Positions 1-8,635 of a stretch of 64,000 nt of DNA are shown here, piece after piece (positions within the stretch are counted from its first letter, which is position 1; each line of letters begins with the position of its first letter). The translations under genes were made by a program, and so were the position numbers. The notes beneath the pieces are model-generated. The model worked only from the letters and a program-made list of their open reading frames with translations. It was not told where the DNA came from and did not search any database. Source of the stretch: Burkholderiales bacterium (GTDB taxonomy: Bacteria; Pseudomonadota; Gammaproteobacteria; Burkholderiales; Burkholderiaceae_C); contig JAGWTU010000007.1 of assembly GCA_028868825.1 (NCBI GenBank), positions 1 through 64,000 on the forward strand, in the 5' to 3' direction.

Positions 1-666
1 TTCAAGGGCAGCCGCTTCAGCAAGGCGCGCTACATGGAGCTGCTGGCGCTGCTCTACGACATCCTGCAGAAGGCGCGCAAGGAAGGCCTGATGTCGATCG
101 AGAAGGACGTCGAGGACCCGCACAGCTCGCCGCTGTTCCAGAAATACCCGACCGTCGGCAACGACCACCACGTGACCGAGTTCATCACCGACTACCTGCG
201 GATGATGGTCTCGGGCAACCTCAACGCGCACGAGATCGAAAGCCTGATGGACAGCGAGATCGACACCCACCATGCCGAGGAGCATGCGGCGGTGGCGGCG
301 ATCGGGCGCCTTGCGGGCGGGCTGCCGGCCTTCGGCATCGTCGCCGCCGTGCTCGGCGTCGTCAAGACGATGAGCTCGGTCGGTCAGCCGCCGGCCGTGC
401 TCGGCGGCATGATCGGCTCGGCGCTGGTCGGCACCTTCCTGGGCATCCTGATGGCCTACGGCTTCGTCGAGCCGCTGGGCGGGCTGCTCGAGCAGAAGGT
501 CGACGAGGCGGGCAAGGAGCTGCAATGCATCAAGACGACGCTGCTGGCGTCGATGCAGGGCTACGCGCCGCAGGTCGCGATCGAGTTCGGCCGCAAGGTC
601 CTGTACTCGGGCGACCGTCCGACCTTCACCGAACTCGAATCGCACGTGAAGAAGAAGCCGGCATGA
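1..666 (+). CDS. motA: MotA flagellar stator subunit (5' end outside window)
   Basis: Proton-channel subunit of the flagellar stator, an inner-membrane protein that pairs with MotB and pushes on FliG. The frame is open from base 1, so the true start lies upstream; 221 residues are visible against roughly 285 in the family, and the missing part should hold the first two membrane helices. Visible are the cytoplasmic loop with the KARKEG segment (the region of the Arg and Glu that contact FliG), then two membrane helices, the first containing the conserved Pro in GGLPAFG. motB follows after 24 bases with a strong GGGGGAGG ribosome site, so the pair is an operon. Confidence 0.96.
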   Translation, partial: FKGSRFSKARYMELLALLYDILQKARKEGLMSIEKDVEDPHSSPLFQKYPTVGNDHHVTEFITDYLRMMVSGNLNAHEIESLMDSEIDTHHAEEHAAVAAIGRLAGGLPAFGIVAAVLGVVKTMSSVGQPPAVLGGMIGSALVGTFLGILMAYGFVEPLGGLLEQKVDEAGKELQCIKTTLLASMQGYAPQVAIEFGRKVLYSGDRPTFTELESHVKKKPA

Positions 667-690
667 CGGCCACGGCAGGGGGAGGGTGCC

Positions 691-1698
691 ATGGCCGGTG
701 ACGCCAAGAAGCTCCAGCCCATCATCATCAAGCGCATCAAGAAGGGCGGCCATGCGGTGCATGGCGGGGCCTGGAAGATCGCCTACGCCGACTTCGTCAC
801 GGCGATGATGGCCTTCTTCCTGCTGATGTGGCTGCTCGGATCGACCACCGACGGCGACAAGAAGGGCATCGCCGACTATTTCTCTTCGCCGCTGAAGGTG
901 GCGCTGAACGGCGGCGGCTCGGGTTCGGGCGATTCATCGAGCGTCGTCAAGGGCGGCGGCGAGGACCTCACGCGCAGCAACGGCCAGGTCAAGCGCGGCG
1001 ACGTCCAGGCCAAGAAGTCGACGATCAACCTGCACCAGCTCAAGGAGGAGCAGTTGCGTGCCGAGCGCGCGCGACTCGAGGCGCTGAAGGCCAAGGTCGA
1101 AGCCAAGATCGACGCCAACGGCAAGCTCGCGGGCATGAAGTCGCAGATCCAGCTCGAGATGACGCCCGACGGCCTGCGCATCCAGATCGTCGACCAGGAC
1201 GGGCGGCCGATGTTCGCCAGCGGCAGCGCCAGCGTGCAGCCCAATATGCGCGAGCTGCTGCAGACCATCGGCAACGTGCTCACCGAGGTGCCCAACCGGC
1301 TCACGCTCGAGGGTCATACCGACGCGCTGCCCTTCGGCAGCACCGAACGCGGCTACAGCAACTGGGAGCTCAGCGCCGACCGCGCCAACGCCTCGCGACG
1401 CGAGCTGATCGCCGGTGGCCTGCCCGAGGATCAGGTGCTGCGCGTGCAGGGCCTGGCGGCGAGCAACCCCTACGACCGGCGCGACCCGACGGCGCCGGCG
1501 AACCGCCGCATCAGCATCGTCGTGATGACGCGCGAGGCCGAGGAGCGCGTCTTCCGCGCCACCCCCGAGCCCGATCCGGATCCCGAAGCGCCCGATGCGG
1601 TCGCATCGCCCACGGCCGCCGCAGCGGCCAGGGTGCCGCCGCTGCCCGACCGCGCCAAGCCCGACGAAAGCTCAAGTCCGCCCGCCGGCCACCGATAA
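691..1698 (+). CDS. motB: MotB flagellar stator subunit
   Basis: Peptidoglycan-anchored stator partner of MotA. The 335-residue product has a short basic cytoplasmic N-terminus, one membrane helix (about residues 30-50, [18 protein letters not shown]) with the proton-carrying Asp at position 34, a plug/linker rich in Gly, Ser and charged residues, and a C-terminal OmpA-like peptidoglycan-binding domain (about 175-280) with the [10 protein letters not shown] and NRRISIVV motifs. A Pro/Ala-rich tail follows. The stop codon TAA is itself part of the -10 element of a FliA-type promoter for cheY. Confidence 0.97.
   Translation: MAGDAKKLQPIIIKRIKKGGHAVHGGAWKIAYADFVTAMMAFFLLMWLLGSTTDGDKKGIADYFSSPLKVALNGGGSGSGDSSSVVKGGGEDLTRSNGQVKRGDVQAKKSTINLHQLKEEQLRAERARLEALKAKVEAKIDANGKLAGMKSQIQLEMTPDGLRIQIVDQDGRPMFASGSASVQPNMRELLQTIGNVLTEVPNRLTLEGHTDALPFGSTERGYSNWELSADRANASRRELIAGGLPEDQVLRVQGLAASNPYDRRDPTAPANRRISIVVMTREAEERVFRATPEPDPDPEAPDAVASPTAAAAARVPPLPDRAKPDESSSPPAGHR
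1672..1698 (+). promoter_or_regulatory. Sigma-28 (FliA) promoter for cheY
   Basis: The -35 TCAAGTCC (1672-1679), an 11-base spacer and the -10 ACCGATAA (1691-1698) match the enterobacterial FliA consensus TAAAGTTT-N11-GCCGATAA at 5/8 and 7/8. The start would be near 1705, about 30 bases before the cheY ATG. The same -35 core, AAGTC, recurs before flgM and before the chemoreceptor at 53713. The element lies in the last codons of motB. Inferred from sequence only. Confidence 0.65.
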
Positions 1699-1735
1699 AC
1701 CCCACAGTCCCATCTCCCGCCCGAGGACCTGCTCC

Positions 1736-2134
1736 ATGAACACGCCCAGCGACCTGAAGTTCCTCATCGTCGACGACTTCTCCACCATGCGCCGCATCGT
1801 GCGCGGACTGCTCAAGGAAATGGGCTGCAACAACGCCGACGAGGCCGAGGACGGCGCGGTCGCCCTCAGCATGCTCAAGGCGCAGCGCTACGACTTCGTC
1901 GTCTCCGACATCAACATGCCCAATATGAACGGCTTCGACCTGCTCAAGGCGGTCAAGGCCGAGGAGTCGCTGCGCCACATTCCGGTGCTGATGGTCACCG
2001 CCGAGGCGCGCAAGGAAGACATCGTGCTGGCGGCGCAGAGCGGCGCGGCCGGCTACATCGTCAAGCCGTTCACGAAGGCCACGCTCGAAGAGAAGGTGCA
2101 GAAGATCCTGCAGAAGCTCGCCGCCACGGCCTGA
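1736..2134 (+). CDS. cheY: CheY chemotaxis response regulator
   Basis: Single-domain response regulator (132 residues) that, when phosphorylated by CheA, binds FliM at the flagellar switch. All receiver residues are present: Asp13/Asp14 (metal site), Asp58 (phosphoacceptor, VVSDINMP), Thr88, Tyr107 and Lys110 (YIVKPF). The frame is open further upstream to 1595, but homology begins at [14 protein letters not shown], so the ATG at 1736 is used. cheZ follows directly. The remaining che genes (cheA, cheW, cheR, cheB) are not in the window. Confidence 0.97.
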   Translation: MNTPSDLKFLIVDDFSTMRRIVRGLLKEMGCNNADEAEDGAVALSMLKAQRYDFVVSDINMPNMNGFDLLKAVKAEESLRHIPVLMVTAEARKEDIVLAAQSGAAGYIVKPFTKATLEEKVQKILQKLAATA

Positions 2135-2192
2135 GCCCGACCCCGCCGAATTCCACGACCACCGGCGCCCAGCGCCCTCGGGAGAATCCCAC

Positions 2193-2825
2193 ATGAAGAT
2201 GGAAGACCTTGCCCTGCTCAAACCGTCCGACTCGCTGACCGTGTCGCCCGACGTGTTCCAGCAGCTGGGCTCGATCACGCGGCTGCTCCACGACACGATG
2301 CAGCAGCTCGGGGTGATGCCCAAGCTCCAGGTCGCCACCGACGGCCTGCCCGACGCGCGCAGCCGCCTCAACTACATCGCCAACAAGACCGCGGCGGCGG
2401 CCGAGAAGGTGCTCAATTCGGTCGATGCCGCCAAGGCCGACCACGCCGCCATCACCGAGGCGACGCGCGAGATGGCCGCCGCCATCGTCGCCAATCCGGT
2501 CAAGGCGGTGGCCAGCGGCGCGGTGCTGAATTTCGTCAAGGACATCGAGGAGCGCACGACGCGCATCGACGGCCACCTCACCGACATCATGATGGCGCAG
2601 GATTTCCACGACCTCACCGGCCAGGTCGTGGCCAAGGTCGTGACGCTGGCCAACGATCTCGAGGACAGCCTCGTCAAGCTGCTCGTCTCGGTCGTCCCGG
2701 CCGAGCAGCGCGAGAAGGTCGACCCCAACGTGCTCCACGGCCCGGTCGTCAACGCCGAGGGCCGCACCGACGTCGTCGCCAACCAGGGCGAAGTCGACGA
2801 CCTGCTGGCCAGTCTCGGGTTCTGA
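2193..2825 (+). CDS. cheZ: CheZ phosphatase of CheY-P
   Basis: Dephosphorylates CheY-P and so ends the motor signal. The 210-residue length matches the family. The long four-helix-bundle core carries the signature QDFHDLTGQV, in which Asp140 and Gln144 correspond to the catalytic Asp143/Gln147 of E. coli. A flexible linker leads to the C-terminal helix VDDLLASLGF that grips CheY. A GGGAGA ribosome site precedes the ATG; an alternative ATG lies two codons on. A hairpin terminator lies 6 bases after the stop. Confidence 0.96.
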   Translation: MKMEDLALLKPSDSLTVSPDVFQQLGSITRLLHDTMQQLGVMPKLQVATDGLPDARSRLNYIANKTAAAAEKVLNSVDAAKADHAAITEATREMAAAIVANPVKAVASGAVLNFVKDIEERTTRIDGHLTDIMMAQDFHDLTGQVVAKVVTLANDLEDSLVKLLVSVVPAEQREKVDPNVLHGPVVNAEGRTDVVANQGEVDDLLASLGF

Positions 2826-2831
2826 AGCCGT

Positions 2832-2854
2832 GGCGCCGAACACGGCGCCCTTTT
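2832..2854 (+). terminator. Intrinsic terminator after cheZ
   Basis: A perfect 7-bp stem, GGCGCCG / CGGCGCC (2832-2838 and 2843-2849), with an AACA loop is followed by CTTTT. It lies just past the cheZ stop and would separate the motA-motB-cheY-cheZ unit from the flhB operon. Confidence 0.75.
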
Positions 2855-2926
2855 CCCCGCTTATCCCCCTCAAGTCCGCGGCCTGAACCGGCACCATGAC
2901 GGGGCTCCTCATCGGAGCTCCGATCC

Positions 2927-4096
2927 ATGGCCGATTCCTCACAAGACCGCAAGCTCCCAGCCACTCCCCGGCGCCTCGACAAGGCGCGCAAGGAAGGCCA
3001 GGTCGCGCGCTCGCGCGATCTCGGGCATTTCGCCGCCTTCGCCGCCGCCACCGGGCTGCTGGCGGCCATCGCGCCGCTGCTCACCGGCTGGCTGACGCGG
3101 CTGCTCGCGCATGGGCTGCGCTTCGACGCCGCGCTGCTCGCCCACCCCGAATCGATGGGCGAGCGCCTGGGTGAGCTGGCGCTGCAGATGCTGGCCGTGC
3201 TGGCGCCGCTGTTCGGCGTCATGGCGCTGGTCGCCATCGCTGCCGGCTTGCTCGCGGGCGGCTGGAACTTCACGCTGCAGCCGCTGACGCCGAAATTCGG
3301 CAAGCTCAATCCGCTCTCCGGCATCGGCCGCCTGTTCTCGCTGCAGCAGCTGGTGACGACGCTCAAGGCCTGCGCGCTCGCGCTCGTGCTCGGCGCCATC
3401 GGCGTCGCCTACGAGAGCCGGCAGTGGACGCACCATGCGGAGCTGCTGGCCATGCCGCTGCCGGCGGCGCTGGCCTCGGGTGCGGGACTGATCCAGGGCG
3501 GGCTCGTGCTGCTGTGCGCGGCGATGGGCCTGTTCGCGCTCGTCGACGTGCCGCTGCAGCGCCAGCAGCTCGCGCGCCGCCTGCGCATGACGCAGCAGGA
3601 AGTGAAGCAGGAGATGAAGGAGGTCGAAGGCAACCTCCAGATCAAGGGCCGCATCCGCCAGCGCATGCGCGAGATGGCCAACCGCCGCATGCTCGCCGCG
3701 GTGCCGACGGCCGACCTCGTCGTCATGAACCCGACCCACTACGCGGTGGCGCTGAAGTACGACGACCAGACGATGGCCGCGCCGCGCGTCGTCGCCAAGG
3801 GCGCCGACCTGATGGCGCTGAAGATCCGCGACCTCGCGCGCGACGCCCGCGTGCCGGTGCTGCAGGCGCCGCCGCTGGCCCGCGCGCTCTACGCCCACAC
3901 CGAGGTCGACGCCGAGATCCCGGCGCGCCTGTTCAGCGCCGTGGCCCAGGTGCTGGCCTGGGTCTACCAGCTGCGCGACGCGATGGCCGCCGGGCGCGGC
4001 CTGGCCGCGGCGGCGCCGGTGCCCGACGTGCCGGCCGATCTCGATCCGGCCAACGACCGGGCGGACAGCGCGGCGAACCAGGGAGTTGAGCCTTGA
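2927..4096 (+). CDS. flhB: FlhB flagellar type III export switch protein
   Basis: Export-gate component that switches substrate specificity from rod/hook to filament proteins. Four membrane helices occupy about residues 30-210. The cytoplasmic domain contains the self-cleavage site N268-P269-T270-H271 (NPTHYAVALKY). The N-terminal TPRRLDKARKEGQVARS segment is typical. The 389-residue length is normal; the tail after about residue 350 is Ala/Pro-rich. It follows the cheZ terminator by about 70 bases, so a promoter is expected in 2855-2926, but none is clear. Its stop overlaps the TTG start of flhA. Confidence 0.97.
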   Translation: MADSSQDRKLPATPRRLDKARKEGQVARSRDLGHFAAFAAATGLLAAIAPLLTGWLTRLLAHGLRFDAALLAHPESMGERLGELALQMLAVLAPLFGVMALVAIAAGLLAGGWNFTLQPLTPKFGKLNPLSGIGRLFSLQQLVTTLKACALALVLGAIGVAYESRQWTHHAELLAMPLPAALASGAGLIQGGLVLLCAAMGLFALVDVPLQRQQLARRLRMTQQEVKQEMKEVEGNLQIKGRIRQRMREMANRRMLAAVPTADLVVMNPTHYAVALKYDDQTMAAPRVVAKGADLMALKIRDLARDARVPVLQAPPLARALYAHTEVDAEIPARLFSAVAQVLAWVYQLRDAMAAGRGLAAAAPVPDVPADLDPANDRADSAANQGVEP

Positions 4097-6186
4097 ATGA
4101 ACTGACCGCGAGGCTGAACGCCTACCTCGGCCCGCACACCGGCGCCGTCAAGGCGCTGCTGCTGCCGGCCTTCGTCGTCCTCGTGCTGGCGATGATGGTG
4201 CTGCCGCTGCCGCCCTTCATCCTCGATCTGCTGTTCACCTTCAACATCGCGCTGGCGCTGACGGTGATGATGGTCGCGGCGCAGATGGTCAAGCCGCTGG
4301 ACTTCGCCGCGCTGCCCACGGTGCTGCTGGTGACGACGCTGATGCGGCTGTCGCTGAACGTCGCCTCGACGCGCGTCGTGCTGATGCGGGGCCATACCGG
4401 CCCCGGCGCGGCGGGGCAGGTCATCGAGGCCTTCGGCAACTTCCTCATCGGCGGCAACTTCGCCGTCGGCCTGATCGTCTTCGCCATCATCGTCGTCATC
4501 AACTTCGTCGTCGTCACCAAGGGCGCCGAGCGCATCGCCGAGGTCGGCGCGCGCTTCGCGCTGGACGCGATGCCCGGCAAGCAGATGGCGATCGACGCCG
4601 ACCTCAACGCCGGGCTCATCGACGAGAAGATCGCGCGCCAGCGCCGCCTCGAGGTCGCCGAGGAGGCCGACTTCTTCGGCAGCATGGACGGTGCGAGCAA
4701 GTTCGTGCGCGGCGACGCGATGGCCGGGTTGCTGATCCTCGTGATCTCGATCGTCGGCGGCTTCATCGTCGGCATGACGATGCACGGCATGGACGCCGGC
4801 GCGGCGGCCGAGTCGTACATCACGCTGGCGGTGGGCGACGCGCTGGTGGCGCAGATCCCGGCGCTGCTGATCTCGATCGCCTCGGCGATGGTCGTCTCGC
4901 GCGTCGGCAAGGAACAGGACATCGGCACGCAGATCCGCGGCCAGGTCTTCGACTCGCCGCGCGCGCTGGGTGTGGCCGCCGGCATCGTCGCGCTGCTCGG
5001 CCTCGTGCCGGGGATGCCGCATCTGGTCTTCGTCATCATCGCCGCCGGGCTCGGGCTGCTCGCCTGGCAACTGGTCAAGCGCAACCGGCGCGTCGCCGCC
5101 GCGCCCGAGCGCGATGTCGCCACCGAGGTCCAGCCGGCCAATGCCGAGGCGAGCTGGGACGACCTGACGCCCGTCGACACGCTCGGGCTGGAGGTCGGCT
5201 ACCGGCTCATCGCGCTCGTCGACAAGGCGCGCCAGGGCGACCTGCTCACGCGCATCAAGGGCGTGCGCAAGAAGTTCGCGCAGGACGTCGGCTTCCTGCC
5301 GCCGCCGGTGCACATCCGCGACAACCTCGTCGAGCTCAAGCCCAGCATGTACCGCGTGATGCTGCGCGGCGCCATCGTCGGCGAGGCCGAGGCGATGCCG
5401 GGCATGTCGCTGGCGATCAACCCCGGCGGCGCGACCCAGCAGCTGCCCGGCACGCGCACGACCGACCCGGCCTTCGGCCTGCCCGCCGTGTGGATCGAGG
5501 AGCGCCACAAGGAGATGGCCCAAATGGCCGGGTTTACGGTTGTTGATTGCGCGACCGTCGTGGCGACCCATCTTTCACACTTGATGCAGGTAAACGCAGC
5601 GCGATTGCTGGGACGCGTAGAGACCCAGCAGCTCGTCGAGCACGTGACCAAGCTGGCCCCCAAACTCATCGAAGACGTCGTCCCCAAGATGGTCGGTATC
5701 GCCACCCTGCAACGCGTGCTGCAACTGCTGCTGGAAGAGGGCGTGCACATCCGCGACATGCGCTCGATCATCGAATGCCTGGCCGAGCATGCGAACACCG
5801 TGACCGAGCCGGCCGAACTCGCCCGCCGCATCCGCGTGCACCTGGCGCCGGCGATCGTGCAGCAGATCTACGGTCCCAAGCGCGAGCTCGACGTCATCGC
5901 GCTCGACCCCGAGCTCGAGCGCCTGGTGACGCAGGCGCTGACGAGCCCGCATGGCGCGGCGCTGGACCCCGGCGTCGCCGACACGCTCAGCCGCAGTGCG
6001 GCCGAGACGGCGACCAAGCAGGAGAACCTCGGCCTGCCGGCCTGCCTGCTCGTGCCCGACGCGATCCGTGCGCCGATGGCGCGCCTGCTCAAGCGCGCCG
6101 CGCCGCGGCTGAAGGTGCTGGCGCACAGCGAGATCCCTGAAACCCATTCGATCCGGATCGGCTCGATCATCGGAGGAGCAGCATGA
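4093..6186 (+). CDS. flhA: FlhA flagellar type III export gate
   Basis: Major export-gate protein: about eight N-terminal membrane helices (residues about 20-330) including the FHIPEP-family region, then a cytoplasmic domain that docks chaperone-substrate complexes. Length is 697 residues. The start is TTG at 4093, overlapping the flhB stop (TTGA) and preceded by GGGAG; the next in-frame ATG lies inside the first membrane helix, so TTG is preferred. About 5520-5630 the codon use departs sharply from the rest of the gene (TTT, GTT, CTT, TCA, GTA, lower GC) although the protein sequence there is well conserved. It overlaps flhF by ATGA. Confidence 0.97.
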   Translation: MNELTARLNAYLGPHTGAVKALLLPAFVVLVLAMMVLPLPPFILDLLFTFNIALALTVMMVAAQMVKPLDFAALPTVLLVTTLMRLSLNVASTRVVLMRGHTGPGAAGQVIEAFGNFLIGGNFAVGLIVFAIIVVINFVVVTKGAERIAEVGARFALDAMPGKQMAIDADLNAGLIDEKIARQRRLEVAEEADFFGSMDGASKFVRGDAMAGLLILVISIVGGFIVGMTMHGMDAGAAAESYITLAVGDALVAQIPALLISIASAMVVSRVGKEQDIGTQIRGQVFDSPRALGVAAGIVALLGLVPGMPHLVFVIIAAGLGLLAWQLVKRNRRVAAAPERDVATEVQPANAEASWDDLTPVDTLGLEVGYRLIALVDKARQGDLLTRIKGVRKKFAQDVGFLPPPVHIRDNLVELKPSMYRVMLRGAIVGEAEAMPGMSLAINPGGATQQLPGTRTTDPAFGLPAVWIEERHKEMAQMAGFTVVDCATVVATHLSHLMQVNAARLLGRVETQQLVEHVTKLAPKLIEDVVPKMVGIATLQRVLQLLLEEGVHIRDMRSIIECLAEHANTVTEPAELARRIRVHLAPAIVQQIYGPKRELDVIALDPELERLVTQALTSPHGAALDPGVADTLSRSAAETATKQENLGLPACLLVPDAIRAPMARLLKRAAPRLKVLAHSEIPETHSIRIGSIIGGAA

Positions 6187-7799
6187 ACCTCAAGCGTTTC
6201 ACGGCTCGCACGACGCGCGAGGCGATGGCCCTCGTCAAGCAGGCCTTCGGCGAGGACGCGGTCGTGATGTCGACGCGGCCCTGCGCCGACGGCGTCGAGG
6301 TGCTGGCGATGGCCCCCGAAAGCGTCGAACAGCTCGAGCGCGTGTCGATGACGCCCGAGGCGGCGCCGCAGCCGCGGGCCCGCGTCGCGCCGAGCGCGCC
6401 GAGCGTGCAATCGCCCGCCGCGACGTCACGGCCCGCGCCGCGCGCCGCCGCGCCGCAGCGCCCGATCGAGCGCCAGGAACCGACGTTCGAGGCCGACGAC
6501 GACGTCGAGCACGATGTCGAGCAGCTGCAGATGAGCACGCTCTCGTTCCAGGACTACGTGCGCCAGCGCATGCTCAAGCGCCGCGAGGCCGAGCGCGTCG
6601 CGATGGCGCCCAGCGAGCCGGCCGCGCCGGCGCCGCTGCCGCCGTCGGTGGCGCCGATCGAGGCCGCGCGGGTCCGCCACACGGCGCGTCGCGAGGCCCC
6701 GCACGGTGCCGCCGCGACGCAGGCGCCGCGCGACGTGCCGGTGCTGCGCGACGAGGTGCGGCCGCCGGTTCGCGCCGCCGCGGCGTCGGCCGACGAGTTT
6801 CCCGCGCGCCCGTCCCGCGCCGCCATCGCCGGCGAACAGCTGCCCGACCCGAAGGCGCTGATGAGCGAGCTGCGTTCGATGCGCGGCCTCATCGAGCAGC
6901 GCTTCGGCGCCCTCGCGTTCATGGAGAAGCTGCAGCGCCAGCCGCGCCGCGCGCATCTGGCGCAGCGGCTGCTCGACACCGGCTTCTCGCCGGCCCTGAT
7001 CCGCAAGCTCGTCGACAGCCTGCCGGCCGATGGCGACGAGACCGCCTGGGCCGCGAGCGTCCTCGAGCGCAACCTCGCCACCGGCGACCGCGAGCCGGCG
7101 CTGGAGGACCACGGCGGCGTCTACGCGCTGATCGGCGCCACCGGCGTCGGCAAGACGACGAGCACGGCCAAGCTCGCCGCCGCCTTCGCGACCAAGCATG
7201 GCGCCGCCAACCTCGGACTCATCACGCTCGACGCCTACCGCGTCGGCGCGCACGAACAGCTGCGCACCTACGGCCGCATCCTCGGCGTGCCGGTGCACAC
7301 GGCGCACGACCGCGCCTCGCTCGAGGACCTGCTGGACCTGCTGGCCGGCAAGCGCATGGTGCTGATCGACACCGCCGGCATGGCGCAACGCGACAGCCGC
7401 ACCGGCGAGCTGCTGGAGATGCTCTCGCACCGCGCCATCAACAAGCTGCTCGTCGTCAGCGCCTCGGCGCAGGGCGAGACGATCGAGGACCAGCTCGCCG
7501 CCTACGCCGCGCCGCGCTGCCGCGGCATCATCCTGTCCAAGCTCGACGAGGCCGTGAAGCTCGGCCCGGCGCTCGATTCGATGATCCGCCACCGCCTCGA
7601 GGTGCTCGCCGTCGCCAACGGCCAGCGCGTGCCCGAGGACTGGCACCGGCTGTCGGCGAACGCGCTCGTGCAGCGCGCGCTCAAGGGCGGCGGCGGTGCG
7701 GCCTGGCATCTCGACGACAACGACGTCGGCCTGATCTTCGCCGGCATGCCCGATGCCGGCGCGATGGCCGGCGCGAAGACCGCTGCGGTCCCCGCCTGA
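6183..7799 (+). CDS. flhF: FlhF SRP-type GTPase
   Basis: GTPase of the SRP/FtsY family that places the flagellum at the cell pole. The N-terminal 280 residues are a variable, Ala/Pro/Arg-rich B domain. The NG domain follows, with the P-loop GATGVGKTTST from Gly318, the switch motif DTAG starting at Asp396, and SKLDE before the C-terminal part. Length is 538 residues. The start overlaps the flhA stop by four bases. Together with flhG it suggests polar flagellation. Confidence 0.96.
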   Translation: MNLKRFTARTTREAMALVKQAFGEDAVVMSTRPCADGVEVLAMAPESVEQLERVSMTPEAAPQPRARVAPSAPSVQSPAATSRPAPRAAAPQRPIERQEPTFEADDDVEHDVEQLQMSTLSFQDYVRQRMLKRREAERVAMAPSEPAAPAPLPPSVAPIEAARVRHTARREAPHGAAATQAPRDVPVLRDEVRPPVRAAAASADEFPARPSRAAIAGEQLPDPKALMSELRSMRGLIEQRFGALAFMEKLQRQPRRAHLAQRLLDTGFSPALIRKLVDSLPADGDETAWAASVLERNLATGDREPALEDHGGVYALIGATGVGKTTSTAKLAAAFATKHGAANLGLITLDAYRVGAHEQLRTYGRILGVPVHTAHDRASLEDLLDLLAGKRMVLIDTAGMAQRDSRTGELLEMLSHRAINKLLVVSASAQGETIEDQLAAYAAPRCRGIILSKLDEAVKLGPALDSMIRHRLEVLAVANGQRVPEDWHRLSANALVQRALKGGGGAAWHLDDNDVGLIFAGMPDAGAMAGAKTAAVPA

Positions 7800-7810
7800 G
7801 CCCAGCGACG

Positions 7811-8626
7811 ATGCGCGACTTCTACGCCTCGACCTCGGGCATGCCGCTGGACCAGGCCGACGGCCTGCGCCGGCTCTTCGCCGGGCGCCGCCGCCACCTG
7901 CTGCCCCTGGCCGCGAACCCGCATGTGCCGTTCTCGGGCCTCGTGCTCGACCGCCTCGCGTCCGCCTACGCGGCGCAGGGCCGCTCGGTGCTCGTCGTCG
8001 ACGCCGCGAGCACGAGCCCCGCGGCGCACGAACTCTCCGGCGTCGACCTCGCCGCCTGCATCGAGCAGCTGGCGCCGCGCGTGGCCTACCTGCCGGCGCG
8101 CGGCCTGCCGCTGTCCTACGTCGACACCCGCGGCAGCGCCGGCGGCTTCATCGACGCCGTCCAGCACGCCGCGCCGCAGGCCGAGGTCGTGCTGCTGCAC
8201 GCCGACGGCGTCGACCTCGCGCGGCTGCTCAAGCAGCGCAGCGCGCGGCCGCTGCTGCTCGGCGCCGACCACCCCGAGAGCATCAAGCACGCCTACGCCA
8301 ACGCCAAGCTGCTGGCGCGCCGCTGCGACCTCATGACCTACGACCTGCTGCTGACCGCCGCGCCGCATTCGCCGCGCGCCGCGGGCATCGTCGCCAGCCT
8401 CGCCGGCTGCCTCGAGAACTTCCTCGACGCGACGCTGCTCGGCGCGGCGCTGATCGATCCCGCGCTCGACCCGCTGGCCGAGCCCGACGAGGCGCTGGCG
8501 CAGCTGATGGCGGGCCAGCTCGCACTCGAATCCGGCGTGCCGCGCCTGCAGCCGCGACCCGCCCCCGCGCACCCGACCCCGGTGGCCGCCGCCGCCGGCG
8601 CCACCTTTCGCCCCGCTTTCCGATAG
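7811..8626 (+). CDS. flhG: FlhG-like MinD-family protein without a P-loop
   Basis: Partner and activator of FlhF that limits flagellar number in other bacteria. Position between flhF and fliA and the N-terminal DQADGLRRLF helix, which resembles the FlhF-activating DQAxxLR motif of FlhG, support the call. A MinD-like fold is suggested by SVLVVDAAS and LLLTAAPHS. The deviant Walker A loop (KGGVGKT) expected near residues 35-50 is absent; the sequence there is LAANPHVPFSG. ATP binding is therefore doubtful. Length is 271 residues. The C-terminus is Pro/Ala-rich. Confidence 0.8.
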   Translation: MRDFYASTSGMPLDQADGLRRLFAGRRRHLLPLAANPHVPFSGLVLDRLASAYAAQGRSVLVVDAASTSPAAHELSGVDLAACIEQLAPRVAYLPARGLPLSYVDTRGSAGGFIDAVQHAAPQAEVVLLHADGVDLARLLKQRSARPLLLGADHPESIKHAYANAKLLARRCDLMTYDLLLTAAPHSPRAAGIVASLAGCLENFLDATLLGAALIDPALDPLAEPDEALAQLMAGQLALESGVPRLQPRPAPAHPTPVAAAAGATFRPAFR

Positions 8627-8635
8627 AGGCACCCC

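Noticed and set aside
2870-2897. TCAAGTCC before flhB as a possible FliA promoter
   Set aside because: The -35 is identical to that of cheY, but at 11-base spacing the -10 would be CGGCACCA, a poor match; flhB is also expected to be an earlier-class gene.
3964-5571. 535-codon minus-strand ORF opposite flhB/flhA
   Set aside because: Asp/Arg/His-rich shadow of flhA with no domain or start context.
8612-8622. TCCGATAG just before fliA as a FliA -10
   Set aside because: No -35 at the right distance and only about 14 bases to the ATG, overlapping the ribosome site.
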